A DNA stretch of 64,000 nucleotides from Desulfobacterales bacterium (lineage in GTDB: Bacteria; Desulfobacterota; Desulfobacteria; Desulfobacterales; Desulfosarcinaceae). Location: assembly GCA_016218685.1 (NCBI GenBank), contig JACRDD010000005.1, positions 170,790-234,789 on the forward strand, written 5' to 3'. The translations under genes were made by a program, and so were the position numbers. The notes beneath the pieces are model-generated. The model saw only the letters and a program-made list of their open reading frames with translations, had not been told where the DNA came from and made no database searches. The stretch's first letter is position 1. Every line of letters starts with the position of its first letter. This document shows positions 43,650 through 51,325 of the stretch, one piece after another.

Positions 43650-44765
43650 ATGGATTTCTTCGGCCGACTTAAGTGTAGCGCATGGCCGGGACGGCTTTGG
43701 GTCCTGACGGTTCTCCTGGCGGCCGCCTGCGGCGGCGGCGCCTCTTCTTCCCAGGAAAGCGCCGGCACCAGCGCCCTCTCCTTTCAGGTGGTTTGGGACC
43801 GGCCCGGTTTTCAGGCCGCCAGCCTCACCGATTGCGCGGATGTAGCCACGGTCGAGGCGGCCGTCTACAGCGACGCCGGCGATCTGCTCGGTGCAGGCGG
43901 CCCCTGGGATTGCCTCACCGGCAGCGGCGTCATCGCCGGTCTACCCGCCAACTACTACGCGACCATCGTGGTGGCGGGCAACGGACCGGACGGGACGCCG
44001 CTCTATTCCGGCCAAAGCGCAACCTTTTTTCTCAATCCGGGAAGCGTGGACGGCGGGGTGATCACGGCCGGGCCCTTCGTGCCCCAGCTTCTCAGCCCCA
44101 ACGCCGCCGCCATCGTGGACCCGGGCGCCTTGACGCTGCGCTGGGCCGGCCTGGATGGCGCCGCCGGCTATCGGGTGACCCTGGCCACCAACGATTCGTT
44201 CGCCGCCGAAACCATCGTCGGCGCGTACACCATCGGCGACGGCGCCGCCACCACCCTTCAGCCCGATGTCGCTGGCCTGCAAATGGACGTCCCCTTCTAC
44301 TGGCACGTGCAGGCCGTGAGGGCCGGCCGGCCCGGCGCCCCTTCGACGATGCGGCAGTTCAGCCTCCGGCAGGTGGTGGTCACCAGCGTGACCTTCGTGG
44401 GCGACGACCCGGCCGGCGTGGTGTCGCCGGTTGAAACCACGGTCGCCTTCAGCTATGCGACCATCGATTTTTCCCAGCAACGGGATGGCGCCGTCATCGA
44501 CCAATGGTCTGCCCCGCTGGACTCCACCGACTACTTCGCCCTCCAGGAGATCATCACCAGCTACGAGCTGATGGGCCAATCGGATATTACGGTCACATCC
44601 AATTCCTGCACCGGCTGGAGCGGACTGGCGGTATCGATGGTGTATAACGCCGCGAACTATGGGTTTGCGATCGCCCCGGCGGTCTGCAATCCAGCCGAGT
44701 GGCCCACCGGCGTGAGCAGCCTGGTGACCTTGAAAGATGATTTGGTGGCCGAGTACCAGCCCTAG
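43650..44765 (+). CDS. Putative lipoprotein with fibronectin III-like domain
   Basis: 371 residues from the ATG at 43650. Signal segment with LLAAAC, a slightly weak lipobox (C at about 27), then a Gly/Ser linker. The middle (LSPNAAAIVDPGALTLRWAGLDGAAGYRVTLATNDSF... PFYWHVQAVRAG) has the look of a fibronectin type III or other beta-sandwich domain. No enzyme motif. It follows the CsgG-like gene by 31 bases and precedes an outer-membrane barrel gene. Confidence 0.75.
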   Translation: MDFFGRLKCSAWPGRLWVLTVLLAAACGGGASSSQESAGTSALSFQVVWDRPGFQAASLTDCADVATVEAAVYSDAGDLLGAGGPWDCLTGSGVIAGLPANYYATIVVAGNGPDGTPLYSGQSATFFLNPGSVDGGVITAGPFVPQLLSPNAAAIVDPGALTLRWAGLDGAAGYRVTLATNDSFAAETIVGAYTIGDGAATTLQPDVAGLQMDVPFYWHVQAVRAGRPGAPSTMRQFSLRQVVVTSVTFVGDDPAGVVSPVETTVAFSYATIDFSQQRDGAVIDQWSAPLDSTDYFALQEIITSYELMGQSDITVTSNSCTGWSGLAVSMVYNAANYGFAIAPAVCNPAEWPTGVSSLVTLKDDLVAEYQP

Positions 44766-44830
44766 CGCTGCGGCCCGGCACCGGGCCTTGGTGATAATCG
44801 TTGCACCTTGCGATGACAAAAGGACGCTAC

Positions 44831-45964
44831 ATGACGATCAGAGCTTTTTGCTGTTGGCTGTTGACCCTCGCTGTGCTTTGTCCGACCGATCCCTGCCGTG
44901 CCGCGGATGTGGAAGCCGAGACCGCCTTTCGCTACCAGGCCTGGACTAGCGACGCCGATGAAGATGGCTACCAGGCCTACGTGCCGGTCTACCTGCGCGG
45001 GTCCCTGTCCCAGTTCCGCTGGGAGGTAGTGGCCGGCTATGCCGATACCGGCGCGGACCAGGCGGGTAACGGGGAGCACTCGATCAGCGGGTTCCTCGAT
45101 ACCCAGCTCAACCTGAGCTACCTCTTGCCCCAAACCCTGGGGCTGGATTGGCTCCTGGGCGTGGACACCAACCTGCCCACAGGCAAGACCGGCGAAGATC
45201 CCCGTGACCTGCGGGTCATGCTCGATCCGGACCTGGTTTCCATCGTCACCCCGGGCCAGGGCCTGGACGTCAACCCCTTCGTGAATGTGGCCCGGCGCTG
45301 GCAGGGCTGGACCTTCGGGGCCGGCGCGGGCTACGCCTTCCAGGGCGAATACGATTACAGCTCGGTGGACCAGGATTATGACCCTGGCGACATCCTCAAT
45401 TTCGCGGCCGAGACGCTCTACAACTGGCAAAGCGGCTGGCAGGCCCGCCTCTTCGGCCAGTACGCCATGTTCGACACCGACACCCTGGCCGGCGCGGACC
45501 TGCTGGAACGGGGCGACACCCTGCTGCTGGGCGCCGGCCTGGGCTACAAACAGGAGGCCTATGGCCTGGGCCTGACCGTGAGGTCCATCACCCGGGAAAA
45601 AAGCGACTACCGCCTCACGTCGGGGGCCGGCATCGGCACCGAGCCCCACAACGGCTATGGCGATGAATGGCTGGCCGATCTGGATGCCCAATATCATATC
45701 GGCGCGGCCACCACTGCCAGCGCCGTGCTCTCCTATATGTACGTGGAAGAGAACGACTACGCGCCAAGCAGCATCTACTATGTCGGCAAACGCACCAAGG
45801 CCGGGCTTTCACTGGGCCTGGGGCATGAACTGAACGACTGGCTGCACCTGCAGGCCGCCGTGGCCGGCTTTCTCATGGACGACGACCCCAACTGGATGCA
45901 TCCCGGCCTGGAGCGCAGCTACGAGGGCTGGTCGGTCAGCCTGGCGGCCACCACGCGGTTTTAG
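44831..45964 (+). CDS. Outer-membrane beta-barrel protein
   Basis: 377 residues from the ATG at 44831 (AAAGGACG upstream). Signal peptide ending near PCRA. The mature part has alternating amphipathic strands throughout (FRYQAWTSDADEDGYQAYVPVYLRG, FGAGAGYAFQGEYDY, YNWQSGWQARLFGQYAMF) and ends in Phe (ATTRF), the usual barrel-assembly signal. No family assigned. With the two preceding genes it forms a small envelope operon. Confidence 0.78.
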   Translation: MTIRAFCCWLLTLAVLCPTDPCRAADVEAETAFRYQAWTSDADEDGYQAYVPVYLRGSLSQFRWEVVAGYADTGADQAGNGEHSISGFLDTQLNLSYLLPQTLGLDWLLGVDTNLPTGKTGEDPRDLRVMLDPDLVSIVTPGQGLDVNPFVNVARRWQGWTFGAGAGYAFQGEYDYSSVDQDYDPGDILNFAAETLYNWQSGWQARLFGQYAMFDTDTLAGADLLERGDTLLLGAGLGYKQEAYGLGLTVRSITREKSDYRLTSGAGIGTEPHNGYGDEWLADLDAQYHIGAATTASAVLSYMYVEENDYAPSSIYYVGKRTKAGLSLGLGHELNDWLHLQAAVAGFLMDDDPNWMHPGLERSYEGWSVSLAATTRF

Positions 45965-45979
45965 CTTTGAGCCGGACGC

Positions 45980-47173
45980 TTATTCGATCAGGAAGCGCTG
46001 CTTTTTGCCTTCGACGGTCGTCGGCCCGCCGGTTCCCGTGTAGGCGATCTTCAGGTAGAACTCCTGGTTGGCCGTCCCGTTCCGGGTCAGCGTCGGCAGA
46101 TCGTACAGATTCAGCATAAAGTCGTTGCGGCCCAGCTTCATGCTGACGCTGCGCTTGTCCGCGCTCAATTCCCATTCGCTGTGGGGCGGAACCGTGCCCA
46201 CCCGATCGAACAACACTTGCGTGCCGTCCGTTTTGTGCAGCGTGACGGTCTGCACCGCGTCTTCGCCATCCACCAGGGATACCATGACACTGCTGCCGGC
46301 CTTGAGTTTAAAGAGCTCGGGGTTGGCCGGCTGGGGCGCGATGACGTTGAGGTTGTCGTCGCTGTAGGCCAGGCGGGGTTGCTTGGGTTTGAGGGTTTTG
46401 CGGATCAGGTCCTTTTCGGCCACGGTGGGTGTGAATTCGTTGCACTGCCGGGCGCCGGCGCGTTTATAGGGCCGCAACTCGAAGGGCCAGGGCGCCTTTT
46501 GGCCCACGGGCGGGTGTTCGGTGGTCCACTCCTTTCCGATGAAGGCGTAGAAGTTGGTGCCGGCGGGCGCGCCGTAACTCGTGACGCCCGCGTATTGGGC
46601 CATGGCGCTCGCAATGTTGGCGTAGACGTCCTTGTCGCCGCTGATCGTAAATCCGCTGTTGCAGCCCCACAGGCGGATCAGGGCCTTGTCGGCAAAGCGC
46701 CCCCGCAGCCGCTTGATTTGATCCTCGGAAAGATATTGGAAATTGGCGACGCGCAGTTGATTCGTGTGGAACTGGTCATAATCGCTGCTGCCGATATGCT
46801 GCCGGACCAGCGGCCCATGGATCTTCTCCAGATCCTTCAGATCCTGCTCGGTGGGCGTGCCGCCGTAGTTCAGCGAGAGGCCGGAGCTCCAGGCATGGGA
46901 GAAGATGTGCAGCTCCCTGAGTTTGTCGTCCGCCGCGGCCGGCGTTTCCAGAAGCATTTCCATGAGTTTGGCGCAACTGGAGATGTTTTGGGGATTGTCG
47001 ACGACGACCTTGCTGTTTTTGTAGATCCGCTGGAGCCGCTGGTGCAAATACCAGGCGGCCGCTTCCAAGGGGTTCTTGCTCAACGGATCGGAACCGAAGA
47101 GGATGCGCACGCGGCCGGTGAGGGTCGCGACGACGATGCGTTTGATGGTGCTCGAAGTGGGCAGTTCGGCCAT
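45980..47173 (-). CDS. Putative T6SS cargo protein with caspase-like His/Cys pair
   Basis: 397 residues, no signal peptide, last gene of the vgrG operon. The block LHIFSHAWSSGLSLNYGG (His at 93) and the block LIRLWGCNSGFTISG (Cys at 171) follow predicted beta strands, the layout of caspase/clostripain-type cysteine peptidases (His at the end of one strand, Cys at the end of the next). The C-terminal third (about 290-397) is beta-rich. This is a motif-based inference; no family is recognised with certainty. Its position suggests an effector. Confidence 0.55.
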   Translation of the reverse strand: MAELPTSSTIKRIVVATLTGRVRILFGSDPLSKNPLEAAAWYLHQRLQRIYKNSKVVVDNPQNISSCAKLMEMLLETPAAADDKLRELHIFSHAWSSGLSLNYGGTPTEQDLKDLEKIHGPLVRQHIGSSDYDQFHTNQLRVANFQYLSEDQIKRLRGRFADKALIRLWGCNSGFTISGDKDVYANIASAMAQYAGVTSYGAPAGTNFYAFIGKEWTTEHPPVGQKAPWPFELRPYKRAGARQCNEFTPTVAEKDLIRKTLKPKQPRLAYSDDNLNVIAPQPANPELFKLKAGSSVMVSLVDGEDAVQTVTLHKTDGTQVLFDRVGTVPPHSEWELSADKRSVSMKLGRNDFMLNLYDLPTLTRNGTANQEFYLKIAYTGTGGPTTVEGKKQRFLIE

Positions 47174-47181
47174 GGTTTGCG

Positions 47182-47562
47182 CTACTCGATGTCGATGGTG
47201 ATGGGTGCGCGCTGGTTTTCCAGCAGCAGGATCAACGTTCCGGGTTCGTCGATCAGGGCCGTGAGCAGGCCCTGGCCGTCGGTTTCGCCCAGGATCACGC
47301 GGCCGCTGGGCAGGATTAGGCGGTAAAGCTCGTTGGCCAGAGGCCGGCCATCGTCGCTCTCCACGGGAATCTTCAGGGCCAGCGGCACCTGGACGTTGTG
47401 GCCGGTGCCGGATTTGCCCTTGTATTTAAAGCCGCCGGGGGCCGGCTGCTTTTCCCAGGCCTCGTAGGGCAGGTCGTCCGGTCCGGGCGTGTAGCGGTCC
47501 TTGCGCGTGCCGATGGGCACGACCTTGCGCCGGTCGTCGGCGACATAATCAAAGGGCGGCAT
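47182..47562 (-). CDS. Small protein with VgrG/PAAR-associated C-terminal module
   Basis: 126 residues with AAGGAGTACC upstream. The last 60 residues (SDDGRPLANELYRLILPSGRVILGETDGQGLL) match the end module of the PAAR protein (54517-55596) and of the protein at 48314-49183: a D-x-G-x-P-x-x-x-x-x-Y strand pair, then a G-x-x-D-x-x-G turn. The N-terminal half has no known motif. Probably an adaptor or structural cargo part. It lies nine bases before the caspase-like gene. Confidence 0.7.
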   Translation of the reverse strand: MPPFDYVADDRRKVVPIGTRKDRYTPGPDDLPYEAWEKQPAPGGFKYKGKSGTGHNVQVPLALKIPVESDDGRPLANELYRLILPSGRVILGETDGQGLLTALIDEPGTLILLLENQRAPITIDIE

Positions 47563-47574
47563 GACGGTACTCCT

Positions 47575-48324
47575 TCATTCGTTGGCGACGATGCTGCCGT
47601 CGGCGGCCACATCGAAAAATTGCACGCTGCTTTCGGGCGGCATCGCCGTGCGCAGCCGCGCCCGGACCTGAAAATGCTTGCCTGCGGGCCGGGCCTCCAG
47701 GGCCTCGATCTCGGCCGGCGCGTTGCGGCTGCCGGTGGTGGTCAGGAACAGATAGAGCCGGGCCACCTGCTCGGCCTGGTCGCGGCGCTCGACGGTCACG
47801 GCCTGGCTTTGGATCAAGGCGTTGAAAAAGGCCCGATCCATCACATAGTCGCGGTAGGGGCGGCCCTGGGGGCCGATGACCACCGGAAAATCCAGGAGAT
47901 ATTGGGTGTGGGCGCAACTGACCGCTTGGCTGCGGCCGACCGGGGTGCAGGGCTCATCGTAATCGCAGGGCCGCTGGCCGGGGCGGATCAGGAAAAAGGA
48001 GAAGTCGGGCAGCCAGGGGGTTTTCAGCAGCCATTTGGCGTGCAGGTAGCCGTGGGTGCCGCACTGCCGGCCATGGGCATCGTCCGGGTTCAGCAGGTAG
48101 TTGATGCGGCGGGCTTTTTTCCATTGCTGCCAGTATCCCGCGCGCTCGCCGGCGGCGATGCGGGCGTCGAGCGCGCCGCTTTCGCTGTCGAATTGCAGCA
48201 GGCGATAGGCTTCGTCCGGGGCGCCCGTCGGTTGCAGGCCGGCGCAGGCGGCCAGCCAGCCGGCCAATGCGGTCAGGAGCAGCAGGCGCCAGGGCCGCCG
48301 GTGGCGGATGGGTTTAACGGCCAT
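47575..48324 (-). CDS. Lipoprotein, T6SS cargo operon (immunity candidate)
   Basis: 249 residues from the ATG at 48324, which overlaps the upstream gene by 11 bases. Basic N-terminus, hydrophobic segment and LAAC lipobox (C at 27). The mature part has several Cys (CGTHGYLHAKWL, RPCDYDEPCTPVG, AVSCAHTQYLL). No family recognised. Periplasmic lipoproteins in T6SS cargo operons are often immunity proteins against wall-active effectors, which is the inference here. Confidence 0.65.
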   Translation of the reverse strand: MAVKPIRHRRPWRLLLLTALAGWLAACAGLQPTGAPDEAYRLLQFDSESGALDARIAAGERAGYWQQWKKARRINYLLNPDDAHGRQCGTHGYLHAKWLLKTPWLPDFSFFLIRPGQRPCDYDEPCTPVGRSQAVSCAHTQYLLDFPVVIGPQGRPYRDYVMDRAFFNALIQSQAVTVERRDQAEQVARLYLFLTTTGSRNAPAEIEALEARPAGKHFQVRARLRTAMPPESSVQFFDVAADGSIVANE

Positions 48325-49183
48325 AGTTGGGAAACTCCACATGGTAGCCGCCGGGCGGCACATCCTTGACCTTGGCCAGGCCGTTTTTGTCCAGGCGCCC
48401 GCTGCGCTGGGAACCGTCGGGCAGCAGGAGCGTGTAGGCCGCGTCGGCCACGGGCTTGCCGTTGACATCGGCCAGGCTGATCTCGATCCAGTCCTTGAAG
48501 AGCAGCAGTCCGGACTCCTGCTTCTCGCCGAAACGCTTGCGGCCGTATTCGGCCACCCAGAAGTATTCGGGCGGGTTGTAGCGCTTGCCGTGGGCCTTGA
48601 GCTCTTCGTCAGTGGGGATCTCGTCGGTGTCTTCGTGGTATTCGTAGATCCACTCGCAGGCCAGCTTGCGGTTCTCGACCCGGCAGGGAAAGCGCGTGAC
48701 CAGGTCGTGGGCCCCGTCGCGGTCGTGTTCGTAAATCTGGATGAGCACTTCCAGGCCGTCGGGGATATTCTCCACATCGGCGGTCAGCTTGACGATGTTG
48801 CCCCGGCGGGCATCTTTGCGATCCCATTTTTGATTCTTGATCTTGACGGGCGGCAGGACGCGGCAGGCGTCGGATTTCTTTTCCAGACCGTGGGCCGGTA
48901 GCTTGGCGGTGAAGGTCAGCGCTTCCTGGGCCTTTTCGGGCACGGCGATGCTGCCGCCGAAGAAATTGCCGAACACCAGGCCGTTGCAGGTGCCGGCGGG
49001 GCTGCCCTTTTTATCGGTGGCGGTGACCTGGATGGCGGCGCCGTTGGCCACGAAGTGGGTCCAGACTTCGAAGGCGGCCTTTTCGCCGGCGCACACCTCG
49101 CGGCTGATCCAGAGGGCGTGGACCAGCTTGGAGGCGAGCTTGACCTGGTGAGCCTGGTCGGTGGCGCGACTGTATTCGGTCAT
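48314..49183 (-). CDS. Paralogue of the PAAR protein C-terminal region
   Basis: 289 residues, TAAGGAGATC upstream. Residues about 110-289 align by eye with the C-terminal 190 residues of the PAAR protein: NQKWDRKDARRGNIVKLTADVE against NAQWSKAEAKVGEVVALSADTE, YNPPEYFWVAEYG against YSSPEYYFIVQVA, and the final GRLDKNG...PPGGYHVEFP against GRLDRNG...PPGPFNVEFP. The N-terminal 110 residues are beta-rich and unknown. No PAAR repeat. Probably a cargo adaptor. Confidence 0.75.
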   Translation of the reverse strand: MTEYSRATDQAHQVKLASKLVHALWISREVCAGEKAAFEVWTHFVANGAAIQVTATDKKGSPAGTCNGLVFGNFFGGSIAVPEKAQEALTFTAKLPAHGLEKKSDACRVLPPVKIKNQKWDRKDARRGNIVKLTADVENIPDGLEVLIQIYEHDRDGAHDLVTRFPCRVENRKLACEWIYEYHEDTDEIPTDEELKAHGKRYNPPEYFWVAEYGRKRFGEKQESGLLLFKDWIEISLADVNGKPVADAAYTLLLPDGSQRSGRLDKNGLAKVKDVPPGGYHVEFPNYGR

Positions 49184-49225
49184 GTATTGATCTCCTTAAG
49201 GGCCAAGAATGAGCGCACCGTGCGT

Positions 49226-49699
49226 TCAGGCGCCGGGGGGCGGCAGGCGCAGGCTGCGCAGGATGCGGTCCACTTCGTCGCCCAGCAGTTTCCAGGTTTT
49301 CTTGGAAAAGGCGGCGGTCAGGGCGTAGCCTGTGCGCTGGTGCAGGACCCACAGGTGGCGCTGGTAGAGTTCCACCCCCTCGGCCGGGCACCATTGGTAG
49401 ACCAGTTCGTAGGCCGGCAGGCGGCTGGCCAGGAGCAGCGGGCCGCGCTTGAGTTCGTGGTAGCCTTGCAGCTCGCTTTCCAGGGCCTTGATCTGGAGGG
49501 AGGCATAGGCCTCCAGGTCGGTCTGGGAAAGATCGCTTTCGATGGTGACGGTGATGTAGTGCTGGATGCCATCTTCCAGGGGGCCTTCGAAGCGGTAGAT
49601 GCTGCGGTCGATCCACTGGGGCCCCAGATCGAGGCTGAAGCGCTTGTCGATCAATCGATAGCCTGCGTCAGCGGGTGGATTTTTAGGGGGTTGGGCCAT
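49226..49699 (-). CDS. DcrB/DUF1795-like protein (EagR-type chaperone candidate)
   Basis: 157 residues from the ATG at 49699, with AAGGAATC upstream. The fold pattern (RFSLDLGPQWIDRSIYRFEGP, ITVTIESDLSQTDLEAYASLQIKALESELQGYHELK, YQRHLWVLHQRTGYALTAAF, SLRLPPP at the end) resembles DcrB/DUF1795, the family of EagR chaperones that load membrane-helix effectors on VgrG-PAAR. No signal peptide, which fits a cytoplasmic chaperone. None of the cargo proteins here shows an obvious N-terminal membrane helix, so the client is unclear. Confidence 0.7.
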   Translation of the reverse strand: MAQPPKNPPADAGYRLIDKRFSLDLGPQWIDRSIYRFEGPLEDGIQHYITVTIESDLSQTDLEAYASLQIKALESELQGYHELKRGPLLLASRLPAYELVYQWCPAEGVELYQRHLWVLHQRTGYALTAAFSKKTWKLLGDEVDRILRSLRLPPPGA

Positions 49700-49712
49700 G
49701 GTGTCCGATTCC

Positions 49713-50213
49713 TTATTGGGCTGCGGCTTTTTCGTAGGCGGCGCGGATGGCATCGGCCACCAGCGCCAGGGGCCGGCGCAGGTCGGGTTTTAGAAACTTG
49801 TACCCCTGGGACCAGGCCGCGACGGTCTGGCCATTGACGATCCAGTTCAGGTGCTCGGTATGGCGCATGTCCGGCGGTGTGGGTTCGAAAGCGCCGGCGG
49901 CCGGCTGCTGGTAGGGCCGGGGGTCCAGGGCCGCGATGCGGGTCCAGAGGGCCTGGGCCTCGGCGGCCGCAATCTGAACCGTGCGCGGCGGCTGAGCTTC
50001 GCCGAAGCCCGCGTCCGGCGGCCGCTGGGCATCGCCCCAGGCCGGTCGATAGGCGATGGTGATGCGTGCCGGGGTCTTTTCCAGCGTGTATTCGGTGCCG
50101 AAAGCAAAGGTAAAGCTCTCCGGCATGGTGCCAGCCCGGGCGCATGCGGCCATAAAGCCTCCTGCCAAAAAGATGAAAAGCGCTATCCAAAGCGTTTTAT
50201 GATCCGAAAGCAT
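49713..50213 (-). CDS. Lipoprotein, T6SS cargo operon (immunity candidate)
   Basis: 166 residues from the ATG at 50213, overlapping the upstream gene by 17 bases. Hydrophobic signal with MAAC (C at about 25). The mature part is short and mostly beta (FTFAFGTEYTLEKTPARITIAYRP), ending in a helix. No family recognised. It is the lipoprotein closest to the peptidoglycan-binding metallopeptidase, so it is a good immunity candidate by position. Confidence 0.65.
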   Translation of the reverse strand: MLSDHKTLWIALFIFLAGGFMAACARAGTMPESFTFAFGTEYTLEKTPARITIAYRPAWGDAQRPPDAGFGEAQPPRTVQIAAAEAQALWTRIAALDPRPYQQPAAGAFEPTPPDMRHTEHLNWIVNGQTVAAWSQGYKFLKPDLRRPLALVADAIRAAYEKAAAQ

Positions 50214-51318
50214 AGAGCCTCTCCCCGGCGCCGAGGTACACCCGCCCGTCGGGCAGGCACACCGGCGGTGTGGTGATGGCGCCTTCCGTAACTGCCGTCG
50301 CCAGGGTGCGGCCGCCCGGGTCGATGCGCAGCAGGGTGTCGGGGGCCTCCACGGCCAGCAGCCCGCCGTCGGCCAGCGCCGTGGCATAAACGAAGGGATT
50401 TTTCTCGGCGCGCTTTTCCCAGAGCAATTGCCCCTTGGCGATCAAAGAGAGGCTGCCCCGGCACAGCAACCCGATGCGTTCGGCCATCAGCAGGGGCGGC
50501 GCCACCGGCTCGCGGCGCTGTGCGCCGTCGGCCGCCGAACGCCACTGCAGCTCCAAAAAGCCGTCGGGCTGCGACACGGCCAGCAGCGCGCGGCCTTTGT
50601 CGAAGCCGGCAAAATAGATCCGGCCGTCGTTGCCGCAGCTCATCCAGCGCACCTGGCCCTGGAACGGGAGGGGGAAGCGTTGCCGGGGTTCGGGCTCTTC
50701 GTCGCCGGGAAGCAGATCGAAGCACAGGATCGCTTCCCGGTCGGCGGTGACGATCTGGCGGGCGGCCGCGTTGACCACCGGCACCAGGGGGCTGTACTGC
50801 CCGAGGTAGCGCCGGGCCCAGCGGTAGCCGTAACTGTCGGCGTCGGCGCAGTAGAGGATGAAATTGGGGGCGCGCATTTCCGGGATGGCGGCATACTGGA
50901 TTTGGGCCACCAGCCCTTCGGCCGTGGGCTCGAACAGGGTAGCGTACGAGCCTTCGCCGTGTTCCGGAAAGACCACCGTCTCGATCATCACTTGATTATC
51001 CAGATCCACCGCGATCATGCGGTCGGGCCGCGCCTCGGCGGCAAAGCAGAGCAGCCCGTTCTTGCACACCACCGGGCCGCCCGGCCACTTGGGTCGCCGC
51101 CACAAGCGGCTGCCGCCCGGATCGAAGGCGCACAGGATCGGGCCGGCATCCACGATCACCCGATTTTCGGCGGTCAACACCAACCGCGCCTGGGCCGGCC
51201 GGCCGGCGTGGGGTTCCATGGCGGCGCTCCAGGCCATTTGGAGACGTTCGACCGCGGCGGCCTGGAGTGCCCCGCTGTGGGCGGCATCGGCGAAATAGTG
51301 GGTGTAATAGGGCGTCAT
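50197..51318 (-). CDS. Beta-propeller (PQQ-like repeat) protein
   Basis: 373 residues from the ATG at 51318 (ATGAGGAC upstream), seven bases after the metallopeptidase stop. No signal peptide. Repeated short strands such as ILCAFDPGGSRLWRRPKWPGG, GQLLWEKRAEKNPFVYATALADGGLLAV and TLLRIDPGGRTLATAVTEGAI are typical of PQQ-like or WD-like propellers. Its role in a T6SS cargo operon is not clear: effector accessory, or binding partner of the metallopeptidase. Confidence 0.7.
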   Translation of the reverse strand: MTPYYTHYFADAAHSGALQAAAVERLQMAWSAAMEPHAGRPAQARLVLTAENRVIVDAGPILCAFDPGGSRLWRRPKWPGGPVVCKNGLLCFAAEARPDRMIAVDLDNQVMIETVVFPEHGEGSYATLFEPTAEGLVAQIQYAAIPEMRAPNFILYCADADSYGYRWARRYLGQYSPLVPVVNAAARQIVTADREAILCFDLLPGDEEPEPRQRFPLPFQGQVRWMSCGNDGRIYFAGFDKGRALLAVSQPDGFLELQWRSAADGAQRREPVAPPLLMAERIGLLCRGSLSLIAKGQLLWEKRAEKNPFVYATALADGGLLAVEAPDTLLRIDPGGRTLATAVTEGAITTPPVCLPDGRVYLGAGERLYAFGS

Positions 51319-51325
51319 GTCCTCA

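Noticed and set aside
48325..48777. A longer form of the lipoprotein gene at 47575-48324, starting at 48777
   Set aside because: The extra part is out of frame with and inside the gene at 48314-49183, and the signal peptide begins at 48324.
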